A stretch of DNA of 64,000 nt from Siphonodentalium dalli. Its lineage: Eukaryota; Mollusca; Scaphopoda; Gadilida; Siphonodentaliidae. The first letter of the stretch is position 1. Every line of letters starts with the position of its first letter. Positions 39,501 through 46,703 of this stretch are shown here, piece by piece. Below the pieces are notes generated by a model. The model saw only the letters and a program-made list of their open reading frames with translations. It made no database searches and was not told the DNA's origin. The translations under genes were made by a program, and so were the position numbers. The stretch spans positions 157,861,577-157,925,576 of the forward strand of contig CP136065.1 in NCBI GenBank assembly GCA_032622095.1, in the 5' to 3' direction.

Positions 39501-41675
39501 CTCATTCTTTCCTAAAATACTCAAGGTATGGAATCTTTTCAAATGAGACTGGACGGAGAACCAGCATGAATCAACAAATTGTCCTAACAGTAACATCCCA
39601 TCTCACATGCTTTCACATCCGAAGGATCCCACATGGATACTAATAGTAATACAGATACTAGTATATGCTCTGTCACTAACTCGCGGCCATATTGGATCCA
39701 CCAGGTCCGGTTCCATGGTTTCACTTAGCTTTCCATATATGGAAGTCATGAATAATTTAAAAGCTCCATATATGGAAATGCTACTCCAAAACTTTGACCT
39801 GTAGCACTAAAACCAAGGAACTGGGGCTGAATGAATCTATAAAACCACGGAACTGGACCTGGTGGATCCAATATGGCCGCGAGTTAGTGACAGGGTGTAG
39901 ATTCTAGACTTTTCATATATCGGTATATGTATTAAATAGATAAATATTTTTATTTATTAATTAGGGCCCTGCGAATATTCAAAATTTCAAATCGTCCCTG
40001 CGATTCGATTTTATTTCGAATCTTGTTGACGTTGTTTTCGAATTGAATATCTCGTGGCATTCTCGCCGACGGTTGAGTCAAATGATGTCGTTTACGGTCA
40101 GCGTTTTTACCTGTTTCCTGTCGCACACACACGATTTGTCGGCTCGCCCGTTGACGGAATAACACTAATGTGCCATCACATGGGGTCTATAATGCTAGAA
40201 ACAAGGTGATGACTCTGAGCACCTTTAGATAACGATGGTATTGTTGAATCAATTTATTTTCTGCCCCACAGATCGGCATACTAGTCTCTGAGCTATTAAA
40301 TATGCTTCCCACTATCAAGATTTGAATTGATATCACCATTTGATTATAATTTTATGCTCACAGCATGACTGTTCCTTGAAGATTTTAGTCAGACACAAAA
40401 GTTGTGATATCAATTATAACATAGATATTATATAGCTACAACAACCACCACCAGCGGTGCAAATGACTCATTCCGATGTGTCATTCCCGATTTTGAAAAT
40501 TTGAGTAAACCCAACTTATTTCCGTATTACATCATCCATATTCGAGGATCCGGGCCCACTCGCCCCAGGCAGTTTTTGGGGCGAGCTGGCCCAGCTTTCA
40601 GGGGCGAGTTGGCCCGGGTGTTACATTTGTATTAAAGTTCTAAATAAGTTAATATATATATTGATATATTAATTTTTTAAGTTCATATTATGATATATTT
40701 CAGAGTTATGTCCATAAATTTCGACATTTAGATTACTTTAGGCACGTTTGTTAGCAAAGATAATAGCCGGTATATCACACTAGTTGGTTTGAACGACGAA
40801 CCAGCGAATTCATAAATAACAAAAATGAACTGTTTTCATATTATTGATATTAAAGTTTCTCTTATTCTCTGAGTTCATCTCACTATCTCTGGAGTTAGGG
40901 AAACCCTTAGCCGTTATTGTCCCCATTTTTATCCTATCAAAACAATAGAAGCAGGTTGTTTACACAGTAACCAGCCATTAGCGTCGGCTCCCGATCCGAC
41001 GGTGTGCCAAGTGTAGTGTCATCCCTGGTCGTGACATTATGAGAGGAGCAGAGGTACGAAGTTAGTCCAGTACGCATTTTTTCACATTTTGTCTGAGACT
41101 CTTTGGTTTCTGGAATCTTTCTCAGATCACTGATCGTGGCATCGATGATTGATTTGTGATGCCCTTGGTACTGGGAATGCAGATGGCGACACAAAGTCCG
41201 ACCGATATTTTGTCGGATTTGAACCCTCGACCGTGTCGAAGGTGTAGCTCAGAGGTCGGCCCACAAACCAACTGAGCTATCCGCTCCTCTCAGTCAGTTT
41301 TAAGAAGGACTGGCACTGTGACATACATCTTCCAGGTATATAATATTATAACACATACATTAAGTATATTGATGCCTGAATTAATACTGTAGACTATAGC
41401 GTAGGATAAGAGTAACACCCTCGCCCCATGTAGGCTAATACACCACGTCACTAGGACTATTCAATTTGAATAATATTGACAACAAACTGAACAATCGAAA
41501 ATAGGTGAAATGTCTGTACCTTAACAACTTTGAAATCGGACAATTCGTTGTTTTTCGACCAAACAGAAACATTCTGCTTGCAATATTCTTGTTTCCAGCC
41601 ATCATTTAATTCACATAATTCCCTCAGTTTCTTGAAATCACCATCATCTGGGATCCGAACTTCGCCTACGTTCAT
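18526..41675 (-). CDS. STARD10: STARD10-like START-domain phospholipid transfer protein
   Basis: Six coding exons on the minus strand: 41675-41520 (ATG), 37987-37840, 34921-34818, 21158-21041, 20009-19957 and 18741-18526 (TAG). They sum to 795 nt, 264 aa. All introns are GT-AG and the phases (0,1,0,1,0) join without a break. Vertebrate STARD10 is a cytosolic carrier of phosphatidylcholine and phosphatidylethanolamine. The START fold here spans roughly residues 10-215. Recognisable STARD10/PCTP-type signatures are VLYDVLHDPVYRKIWD in exon 2, NRDFINQRSW and EYYIMNHSV in exon 3, FPPRKGFIRGISFLTGY in exon 4, LPAWAVNKATQILAPK in exon 5 and YKPWLYPEQIDLP in exon 6. The acidic serine-containing tail (DSSESVDES) resembles the phosphorylated tail of the vertebrate protein. 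Introns are large because of transposons: the third, 34817-21159, holds a LINE fragment, a satellite and many MITEs. The 5' UTR and promoter, upstream of 41675, were not resolved. Confidence 0.92.
18774..19051. mobile_element. MITE family C, copy 2
   Basis: Contains CTCTGGGGACCTCATTATGC and its inverse, and ends at CACCATATTCTCAGGCCT. It lies in the last STARD10-like intron. Confidence 0.55.
19098..19292. mobile_element. MITE family A, copy 5
   Basis: Palindrome from TACAGTAATTCCC to GGGCATTACTGTA with part of one arm deleted near the tip. Confidence 0.7.
19293..21040. other. Intronic DNA of the STARD10-like gene
   Basis: Apart from the 53-nt exon at 19957-20009 I see no gene, RNA or bounded repeat here. 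Confidence 0.4.
21600..21705 (-). repeat. tRNA-derived SINE head
   Basis: On the minus strand it reads GGTTGCTTCGGTGGCCGTGT, then GTCGGACTTTGAGTCGCAAG, then a B box GGGTTCGAACCC. It matches the plus-strand fragment at 2408-2495. It has no cloverleaf acceptor pairing. Confidence 0.55.
21706..21775. repeat. Short perfect palindrome with repeats
   Basis: TCATTTCATGAAATGA at 21714-21729 is a perfect 16-bp palindrome. Related half-sites (CATGAAATGAC, CATTTCACGAAATGA) follow within 50 bp. Confidence 0.5.
21785..22275. mobile_element. Foldback element
   Basis: The left arm (TGTCACAAACATCGATCACATTCGTAACCAG region) is echoed inverted at about 22236-22275 (CTGGCTACGAATGTGATGGA, CCTTGTGACA). AGCTAGCTTTTC and its inverse also pair inside. 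Confidence 0.45.
22503..23016. mobile_element. Foldback MITE, ~510 bp
   Basis: The arms pair over most of their length. Examples are AGATCATGCCATGAAT against ATTCATGGCATGATCT, GTTCCTTAATAATGTA against TACATTATTAAGGAAC, and GAAGGTCCCAA against TTGGGACCTTC. It lies in the third STARD10-like intron. Confidence 0.6.
23480..23845. mobile_element. MITE family D, partial copy
   Basis: Right end GAATTGAGTACCTTTAAATA and internal phrases (CTTGGCTTCGGGGGT, GAGGAACTCACCCATCA) match the complete copy at 45680-46171. The left end is degraded. Confidence 0.5.
24360..24722. mobile_element. Foldback element with CAGGGACCAG termini
   Basis: ACAGGGACCAGCCTAGAGG at 24360 and its inverse CCTCTAGTCTGGTCCCTGT at about 24703-24721 form 19-bp terminal repeats with one mismatch. 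GGGAGAAGTGACTTCTC palindromes lie within. The CAGGG start is hAT-like, but no 8-bp duplication is evident. Confidence 0.5.
24723..25259. other. No recognised feature
   Basis: Intronic DNA with no bounded repeat or exon. Confidence 0.35.
25260..26640. repeat. Tandem repeat, ~85-90 bp unit
   Basis: About a dozen units built from CAGGACATGATGCTGAGGTG, TTGCATCCTCC and CCCTTAAAAGCTAGTATTAA, interrupted at 25870-26364 by a transposon. Unit similarity suggests recent array growth. Confidence 0.8.
25870..26364. mobile_element. hAT-like non-autonomous element, 495 bp
   Basis: The ends CAGGGTCCGCGCTGG and (inverted) CAGGTTTCACGCTGC are imperfect terminal inverted repeats. They are flanked by an exact 8-bp target duplication TCCTCACC (25862-25869 and 26365-26372) created in the satellite unit. 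The subterminal DNA repeats TTTGCCAAAT many times, which are candidate transposase-binding sites. There is no ORF. Confidence 0.8.
26861..27308. mobile_element. MITE family B, copy 6 (extended)
   Basis: TTAACACTTTCATGGTGGGA at the left and CCAGTCATGAAAGGGTTAA at the right. The palindromic interior is duplicated, giving a longer element than other copies. Confidence 0.65.
27731..28965 (+). pseudogene. 5'-truncated non-LTR retrotransposon (CR1/L2-like reverse transcriptase)
   Basis: The reading frame starts abruptly at about 27731 and runs through reverse-transcriptase motifs: GVPQGSVLGP, YADDTQMF (catalytic YADD) and KTELMFCG. It meets a stop (TGA) at 28441-28443 and changes frame near 28567. 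The second segment (28569-28835) has the usual C-terminal SFEYHAPSVWNGL and TFKTLLKSELF motifs. The 3' end is AAAAGCGCTATATAAATG followed by ATTATTATTAT, the common tail of this LINE group. Only part of the reverse transcriptase remains and the endonuclease is absent. It is dead by one stop and one frameshift. It lies in the third STARD10-like intron on the opposite strand. Confidence 0.9.
28966..29647. other. No recognised feature
   Basis: Intronic DNA. The small ORFs have no motif. Confidence 0.35.
29648..29735. repeat. Duplicated GGCCGC hairpin
   Basis: The phrase CTGGCCGCTTTTGCGGCCAG, a perfect 8-bp stem with a T4 loop, occurs twice about 46 bp apart, each time followed by TCGGGT. The second copy ends in CAAAGGGTTAA, so this may be one end of a TTAA-type element. 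Confidence 0.6.
29984..30416. mobile_element. MITE family C, copy 3, flanked by a 35-bp direct repeat
   Basis: Ends AGGCCTCAAAATATGGTGCT and AGCACCATATTCTCAGACCT are inverted. A direct repeat containing CCATTACTAAGGACATACA lies on both sides (29944-29978 and 30424-30457) with about two differences. Confidence 0.65.
30458..31754. other. No recognised feature
   Basis: Intronic DNA with no exon, RNA gene or bounded repeat that I can support. Confidence 0.35.
31755..32215. repeat. Family C fragment joined to an 'AACAAATCTGAACCCCAGTC' repeat
   Basis: 31755-31848 is the left part of family C. It is fused to a unit of the same dispersed repeat as at 33560-34400 (ACCCAAGGCCCCTCCATACC, GAGTTATGGCCCTGGCTT). 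A run of about 18 C residues at 32196-32212 ends the segment. Confidence 0.5.
32285..32840. mobile_element. MITE family C, copy 5, with an internal 120-bp duplication
   Basis: Family C ends and internal hallmarks are present. 32431-32550 and 32551-32669 are almost identical tandem copies (TGAAGTCC...CTAAATCAA), differing by very few bases. Confidence 0.65.
32841..33214. other. No recognised feature
   Basis: Intronic DNA with a G-rich stretch (GGGAGGGGGTGGGTGGGGGA, about 33090-33109) that could form a quadruplex. Nothing else is supported. Confidence 0.35.
33215..33357. mobile_element. MITE family C, short copy
   Basis: Contains AGAAGATGAGGCCTAAGCAG and CACCATCTGGGGACTTCATT and ends AATGTCAGACACACTATG. 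Confidence 0.5.
33560..34400. repeat. Tandem dispersed repeat (~175 bp) with GGAC tail
   Basis: Three to four units with CAGTCACCCAAGG, ACCAAATATAAGCTAAATCG and GTTATGGCCCTGGCTTCGCA. The array ends in CGGACGGACGGACGACGGAC and the AGGTGAGCTAAAAA terminus, a widespread repeat style in marine invertebrates. Confidence 0.65.
35298..35535 (+). mobile_element. MITE family F, copy 5
   Basis: Starts TTAACCCTTTCTATACTAAA and has the internal signatures ATGGTCTAATATTCATCTGG and GAACTTATATCTGGACATTT. The right inverted end is degraded. Confidence 0.55.
35575..36300. repeat. Tandem dispersed repeat, 'AATTGGACAGAACCC' family
   Basis: Two to three units share GTAACTCATGTGAAAATAAT, TTAGCTGGGAAATACACATA and CAGGAGTTATCGAT, followed by a diverged pair (AAAGGCCATAACTCAGGTAA). 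Same family as at 1735-2290. Confidence 0.55.
36391..37473. mobile_element. hAT-like non-autonomous element, 1083 bp
   Basis: Perfect terminal inverted repeats TAGTGATGTTCCGATAAT (last base differs at the left). They are flanked by an exact 8-bp duplication CCACCTGG (36383-36390 and 37474-37481). Both subterminal regions contain many CCGAT/ATCGG repeats (for example ATCGGCCGATTTCCGATTCC). No transposase is encoded. Confidence 0.85.
37570..37816. mobile_element. MITE family A, copy 6
   Basis: TACAGTAATGCCC to GGGCATTACTGTA, with a duplicated tip (CTCACTGAGAAAATATGGCT). It lies immediately next to STARD10-like exon 2, about 23 bp from the donor side. Confidence 0.75.
38090..38487. mobile_element. 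MITE family C, copy 7
   Basis: Starts near GTGTCTGTCATTTGTAGAAT and carries GGTCCCCAGAGGGTGAATTT and its inverse CACCCTCTGGGGACCTCATT. Confidence 0.6.
38637..38773. mobile_element. MITE family A, copy 7 (internally deleted)
   Basis: Complete left arm and tip, but the right arm keeps only GAGTCGATTATTTAGGGCAT plus TACTGTA. Confidence 0.7.
38774..39185. other. No recognised feature
   Basis: Intronic DNA, nothing supported. Confidence 0.3.
39186..39560 (+). pseudogene. LINE reverse-transcriptase C-terminal remnant
   Basis: The plus strand reads IDKLERIQKKASRFITGDY, then LLDD and a stop. A shifted frame continues with DHRLQLFGNVADRLV, and later SFFPKILKVWNLF. The RIQ-KA-RF-TGDY block followed by a FFP-WN block is the usual C-terminal end of Jockey/CR1-type pol proteins. 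It is broken by at least one stop and a frameshift, and no catalytic motif remains. Confidence 0.65.
39670..39897. mobile_element. Foldback MITE
   Basis: The arms CTGTCACTAACTCGCGGCCA and TGGCCGCGAGTTAGTGACAG pair and continue through GGATCCACCAGGTCC and its inverse, about 55 bp in all. The spacer has TCCATATATGGA palindromes. Confidence 0.75.
39898..40548. other. No recognised feature
   Basis: First intron of the STARD10-like gene. Nothing supported. Confidence 0.3.
40549..40620. repeat. GC-rich hairpin cluster
   Basis: GGGCCCACTCGCCCC, GGGGCGAGCTGGCCC and GGGGCGAGTTGGCCCGGG are mutually inverted or direct 15-bp blocks. They could form alternative stems in an otherwise AT-rich intron. Confidence 0.55.
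40850..41285 (-). repeat. tRNA-derived SINE
   Basis: On the minus strand an A box TAGCTCAGTTGG (41279-41268) and a B box GGTTCAAATCC (41225-41215) are correctly ordered and spaced. The acceptor-stem start GGAGCGG has no matching CCGCTCC, so this is not a functional tRNA. An unrelated ~300-bp body extends towards 40850. It lies inside the first STARD10-like intron in the same orientation as the gene. Confidence 0.65.
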
Positions 41676-41892
41676 TTTATCGATGTCAACAAATGCCGAA
41701 AAACAAATTAGTGCGAAGGCGGGATGTCGCTGTCACACCCACATTTTGTTTACTCTGAATAAGTATGGGTAGTTTTATATTATTTGTAAATTTTTATCAT
41801 TCAATAATCCCCAAACCCTATTTTCTACTTCTATATCAACTGTCATTCAAACAAATTTCATTATTAATTTACGACAACAACAGGTGCCCGTG
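41676..41892 (-). promoter_or_regulatory. Putative 5' UTR/promoter region of the STARD10-like gene
   Basis: This lies upstream of the start codon at 41675. I see no clear TATA box and the transcription start is unresolved. The next repeat begins at 41893. Confidence 0.25.
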
Positions 41893-44106
41893 ATGCACAG
41901 TCCGTCATGTTATTTTACCGGTTCTATGCAACGGCATGAAAAAAACTCGTCCGTTGAATGTGAAGTCTATGAACTATATACCAGGGTTCAGGAAACATTT
42001 TTTTTCTTCATGAAATGTGTTTGTTGTGGTGCTGAAGGGTACACAGGGTTTTAAATCTTATTCTAAATGACATTACGTTTCGCATCTGCCAAGATTTCTG
42101 TTAGAGAATAATTGTTTACGTTCCAATGAAAATTAAAATGAACTGAAAACAAACTGCTGATGGGTGCCAGACCTTCAGGAACACAGTTGAAATGGCTGCG
42201 TTAGTGCAGCACAGTCCGTCATGTTATTTTACCGGTTCTATGCAACGGCATGAAAAAAAAACTCGTCCGTTGAATGTGAAGTCTATGAACTATATGAGGG
42301 CCCCTTCCCCCCCCCCCCACCTTTTCGTACGCCGGATTCGACCCATTTTGGACCCGTACGCCGGATTCAAGACACAAATTAAGCTGGATTCCGGATTCAT
42401 GTATTTATATAAACGGATTCCATTTCGGGTGAAATATTGCGATTTGGTTCCTCATTTGGTCATAATAGATCATAATATCATGAATTTTATATGGGATCCA
42501 ATCTGATGCACACTCTTATAGGACTTAGTCCGTATATATTCGTTTGTATACGGTGCTATTTATCTTTCCGGTCATTATATGCGGCAACATATATCTCAAA
42601 AATTGCCCCAAAGACATAGCAAAACAATTTGGATGATGGACTGCCAATTATATTTCCGTGAAAATGCGCTGTGGGCATAAACTTAACCCACAATTCAAAA
42701 ATATGTATGTTATATTGGGCTACCATCAACATATAAACAACGGTACCTCAGATGGCTAGTTAAAACAATATAACCTTGCCAGGATAGTGTGTGGATTTCA
42801 ACCATGCTATATGTAAAACTGTTTACTCTCCGACACTTAGCTATATCACCAAACACATTAATTCAAATGGCGTTTGTTTGGCGGTTTACATGCGAATGTG
42901 TTAAGCATGATTGTTAATATTATTATCTGGGACCCAAGCGGCCATATACACGCATGCAAATACATGGATGTGTATTGTTTGACTATACCAGTGGATATAT
43001 ACATATTATCGGGAGCTCCAACTCCCGTGCTACATGCATATATTTATATATCAAAATCAATATGTAATCATCGATTAATCCCCAATTTTCTAGTGGAGCG
43101 TGCGCATTATGTTATTGATCTGTCCGACCGTCTGTCCATCCATCATTCGGTATTGGTTTATGTGTGGTGGCTTAAGATACGTATCAACTTTCTAAACTTA
43201 ATTTAGTATTTGGTTTTTCTAACACAGAGTGCAGGCCGAGACCACGTGTTCGGTGACCGCCGGCCAATTTCCGCTATAGAATAGGGTCCCCTTTTTTTGT
43301 TGGGATTTCGTTCCATGTGCGTCCCCATGTGAGGGCATTGGTATTAAGTCCAAACTGATTTTACTGGGATTACTGATCCGGTGCAGGTTGGATTTGAGTT
43401 TGGAGTCCACCCGAGGGTTTTACATGTGTTATCACATCGGGGTATTAATTCTGGGTCAATATATCACGCCCATATAAAGAGCGTTTAATTTATTAGTTTT
43501 TACACGGGAATGTGATAAAGACCGGTTAATCCAAGGAAGTCTAGACACATATTCTATACCTTTGTTACTCTTATCCTAACATTGTGTAAACTGTCGCAAG
43601 GTAGACTGCTCTGGACCTCATTGGTGAAGTTCCCACTACCGAGGTTCAAGACGGGGGTGCCTTTATATGTGGGACCTGCTCATATATTATGGGTATCACA
43701 AAACTAATCTATAATATCATGTAAACTGGACCGTGAAATCGGTATTTGTTTCTTAAACTGGATTCCGGATTCCAGGGTCAATTTGAAGCTGGATTCCGGA
43801 TTCCAGCGTCATTTTAAAACTGGATTCCGGACTCAAGGGGAGAGGGGGAAGGGGCCCTCCTATATACCAGGGTTCAGGAAACATTTTTTTTCTTCATGAA
43901 ATGTGTTTGTTGTGGTACACAGGTTTTGAAAATGTGCTGAAGGGTACACAGGTTTTTAAATCTTATTCTAAATGACATTAAGTTTCGCATCTGCCAAGAT
44001 TTCTGTTAGAGAATAATTGTTTACGGTCCAATGAAAATTAAAATGAACTGAAAACAAACTGCTGATGGGTGCCAGACATTCAGGAACACAGTTGAAATGG
44101 CTGCGT
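41893..44106. repeat. Tandem duplication (~313 bp) with the second copy interrupted
   Basis: Copy 1 is 41893-42206 and copy 2 is 42207-42295 plus 43860-44106. They share CACAGTCCGTCATGTTATTT, GGTTCAGGAAACATTTTTTT and CAGTTGAAATGGCTGCGT. The break in copy 2 coincides exactly with the element at 42296-43859. Confidence 0.8.
42296..43859. mobile_element. Inverted-repeat DNA transposon, 1564 bp, 6-bp target duplication
   Basis: The ends GAGGGCCCCTTCCCC are inverted at both sides and CTATAT flanks both (42290-42295 and 43860-43865). The uninterrupted duplicate at 41893-42206 shows the empty site. Subterminal repeats of CTGGATTCCGGATTC are at the right and GTACGCCGGATTC at the left. It has no transposase ORF. 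Six-bp duplications occur in few superfamilies (IS3EU, Dada), so the class is open. Confidence 0.8.
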
Positions 44107-44209
44107 CAACTAGTGCCGATATTAAACCCCGTGTACCAATCAGTACATTTTCAAAACATGTGTATCCATCAGCATTGTTTTGGAGAGAGTGACCCCAAAC
44201 CCTAATGAA

Positions 44210-44800
44210 TACTTCATATCAAAGTACCATATCAACATGTAATGGTGGGTAGAAATCGCGAAACAATACGCCCATCGTAAGAAAGTAAAGGAATGTAGCC
44301 GTGTTTTCTAATTTCGGTCGCCATTTTGGCCGCCATCTTCGATTTGGAAAACCATTTCTTGCATGAGATGTAAGGTAATTACTTCACCTCAGATTCAATT
44401 GTAAGCACGGGTAGAGTTGTCTCGACAATAATCCCCAATGATGTGAATATGAGGGAATTTCGGTGATTTTTCAAAATCTGTCCACCATTGTGGGTGCCAT
44501 TTTGGATTTGGGGAACTTTTATTTGGATACGGTACAAGGAAAAGTTCTTCGCCTAAGTGTTCCCGACTCACCATAATAAGCAGGTGTGGAGTTGTCATGA
44601 CAATATATAATGCTCACTGATGTTAAAATCGGCTATTTTTCTATTTCTGGTGGCCATTTGGCCGCCATCTTGGATTTGGGTAAATATTCCTCAACTCAGG
44701 TATAAGAGGAATCCTAGCTCGAGTATCTCCTGAACATATATATGCATGGGTGTTGTTATGCTAGCAATAACATTCATTGATTCGAAAGTAAACGAAACAT
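44210..44800. repeat. Diverged tandem repeat (~190-200 bp)
   Basis: Three units share GGCCGCCATCTTGGATTTGG, a GAGTTGTC(T/A)(C/T)GACAATA phrase and an AAT-AATG-TCA-TGATG block. Confidence 0.5.
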
Positions 44801-45679
44801 TACATGATGTAATTTACATCGCGTTATTAGTGTGGATTCGGCTTTGACCAATTATACCGGCATTTGGGAAAACGTGATATCGGACAAAAATATCCCACAA
44901 TGAATATATATTATGATCATCATGTGTTCGCCAATGACTCTTCGATACGATAAATGTATAACATCACGCCAAGATGCCAATATTTTCCCACATAGACAAA
45001 CGAAAGGTGATGACATGTCAGTAAAATAGCATATTTTCACATCCGCCAAATTGGATTCTGGTGTCGGATTTTCGGCTAATTTGTAAGGGCTGTATATTAG
45101 CATAACGAATCGAGCGGAAAACAAGACCGCATGTGATATCATCTTTACTATAACGGCGATCAAAGAGACCTGGTGCATATAAAACAAAATGGCCGCCACG
45201 ATGGACGCCATCTTGTCTGGAGTCTCTGCGGCCACTTTTTTTTCTTAACAACCGAAAAAAAATTAGAGGAGACATTAAGAAAGAAAATTTTAGTGGGGTG
45301 AAGTTGAGGCCTGGGGGTGTAGAGGTCGACCAATATCTCCTGGACTATTCAGTCTGATGCAGGTTGTCCAAAATAATGTAAACATCCCTTGTTTTATTTT
45401 ATTCAGGATGGAAGTCAGTGCGACGGATGGAACCTTTCTATCCCTTGAGGATTCATTGCTGTTGACTTGGCTGTTGTTCAGATTTCATCACTGCTTACTT
45501 CAAACATGTGTGCTGTGGGGGAAAAAAACAAGTGTCACACATTTAATAAAGTACCTCAAGATATAGGAAAATAAAAAAAACATCGCATCAAAATCAACAC
45601 CAGGGACGTATAAGATGCCAAATCAGCATAGGACAAATTACCATCACAGTAGAACGACCGTGGAGCCAGAAAAATGAAG
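44801..45679. other. Intergenic, no supported gene
   Basis: Overlapping minus-strand ORFs at 44852-45275 lack motifs and lie next to a GCCGCCATCTTG repeat phrase. A plus-strand acceptor-like TTTTATTTTATTCAG at about 45393-45407 is followed by an AATAAA at 45544 and could be a terminal exon of something, but nothing supports it. Confidence 0.25.
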
Positions 45680-46171
45680 CAATTAAAGGTACTCAATCCG
45701 ATAAAACTCCTCTCAATTACTATTTCAATGGCTTCGGGGTCAACAATATTTGATTCGAGTCGAGGAAGTCACCCATCAAAGCTCAGATTTGTTACATATC
45801 GATTTTAGAAATCAATTATTTTTCATTATCGGGAATTCTTTCTGGCCCAGAAGACAGTCAAAATTTCGTTATTATTACCACTTGATTATAGAGTTATCCA
45901 TCCTTGTCTGTTTGAATAGAGTTTTGGCGTAAAATCTCGAGCAGGTTACCAAATTGACGGCAGTTATTAGTACTCATCTCGAGCAATTAACAAATTTCAA
46001 AAATCAATATCTAATAACTCTGAGCTTTGTTTGATGGGTTCCTCGACTCGAATCAAATATTTTTTACCCCCAAAGCCAAAGAAATAGTAATATAGGACCC
46101 TCTGATCGGATTGTTGTTGTTGGAATCTGTTGAGATGGGGACCCTCTTTACGGATTGAGTACCTTTAATTG
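45680..46171. mobile_element. MITE family D, complete copy
   Basis: Perfect 21-bp terminal inverted repeats (45680-45700 and 46151-46171) contain TTAAAGGTACTCAATC. The arms continue to pair internally (TGATTCGAGTCGAGGAAGTC against GGTTCCTCGACTCGAATCA). TTAA at each end suggests the target. Confidence 0.75.
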
Positions 46172-46703
46172 AATTACGGTAAACAGTTTTATGTTCTACA
46201 GATCCTACTGTCAACCCAAGGCCGCATAACCCGGGATAGTAATAGGGGCTGCTCTAATGGTTTGCTACGTTCAATGACTAAACTAGTTGGTCAGATTCAA
46301 TATAGAGCTGTTTATTGATAAAACAACCAAAAATGTATATATATAGTCATGAAGGTGGAGGGCAAAAAACGCCATCATCCACATAAGAAAAATAAAATTA
46401 TCAATATATATTGACATAACATAAAATTATCAATATATAATGACATAACAATTATAAAATGTAAAGGAAACAATTTCCAAAATGCTCCCCCGGGCCTCAC
46501 GGGGTGAGCAGTGATAGACAAAGGAGATAGAATTAAAGGGTGGGTGGGTTGGTGTAAATTAAATCTTCTACATTCTTCTAATTATTTCTATTGAGAAGAT
46601 TTTTTCCGATCTTGGAAATGTTGAAATGGCGTCTCAAAGATTTGTGTGCGCATGCGCAAAACTGGAAATTAACACCTCGTGTTCCAATACCGTCATACCC
46701 AAA

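Noticed and set aside
41215-41285. tRNA gene on the minus strand
   Set aside because: A and B boxes are good, but there is no acceptor-stem partner and the sequence continues into a SINE body.
44852-45275. Overlapping minus-strand ORFs of 127 and 85 aa
   Set aside because: No motif, no splice support, and one starts inside a dispersed GCCGCCATCTTG repeat phrase.
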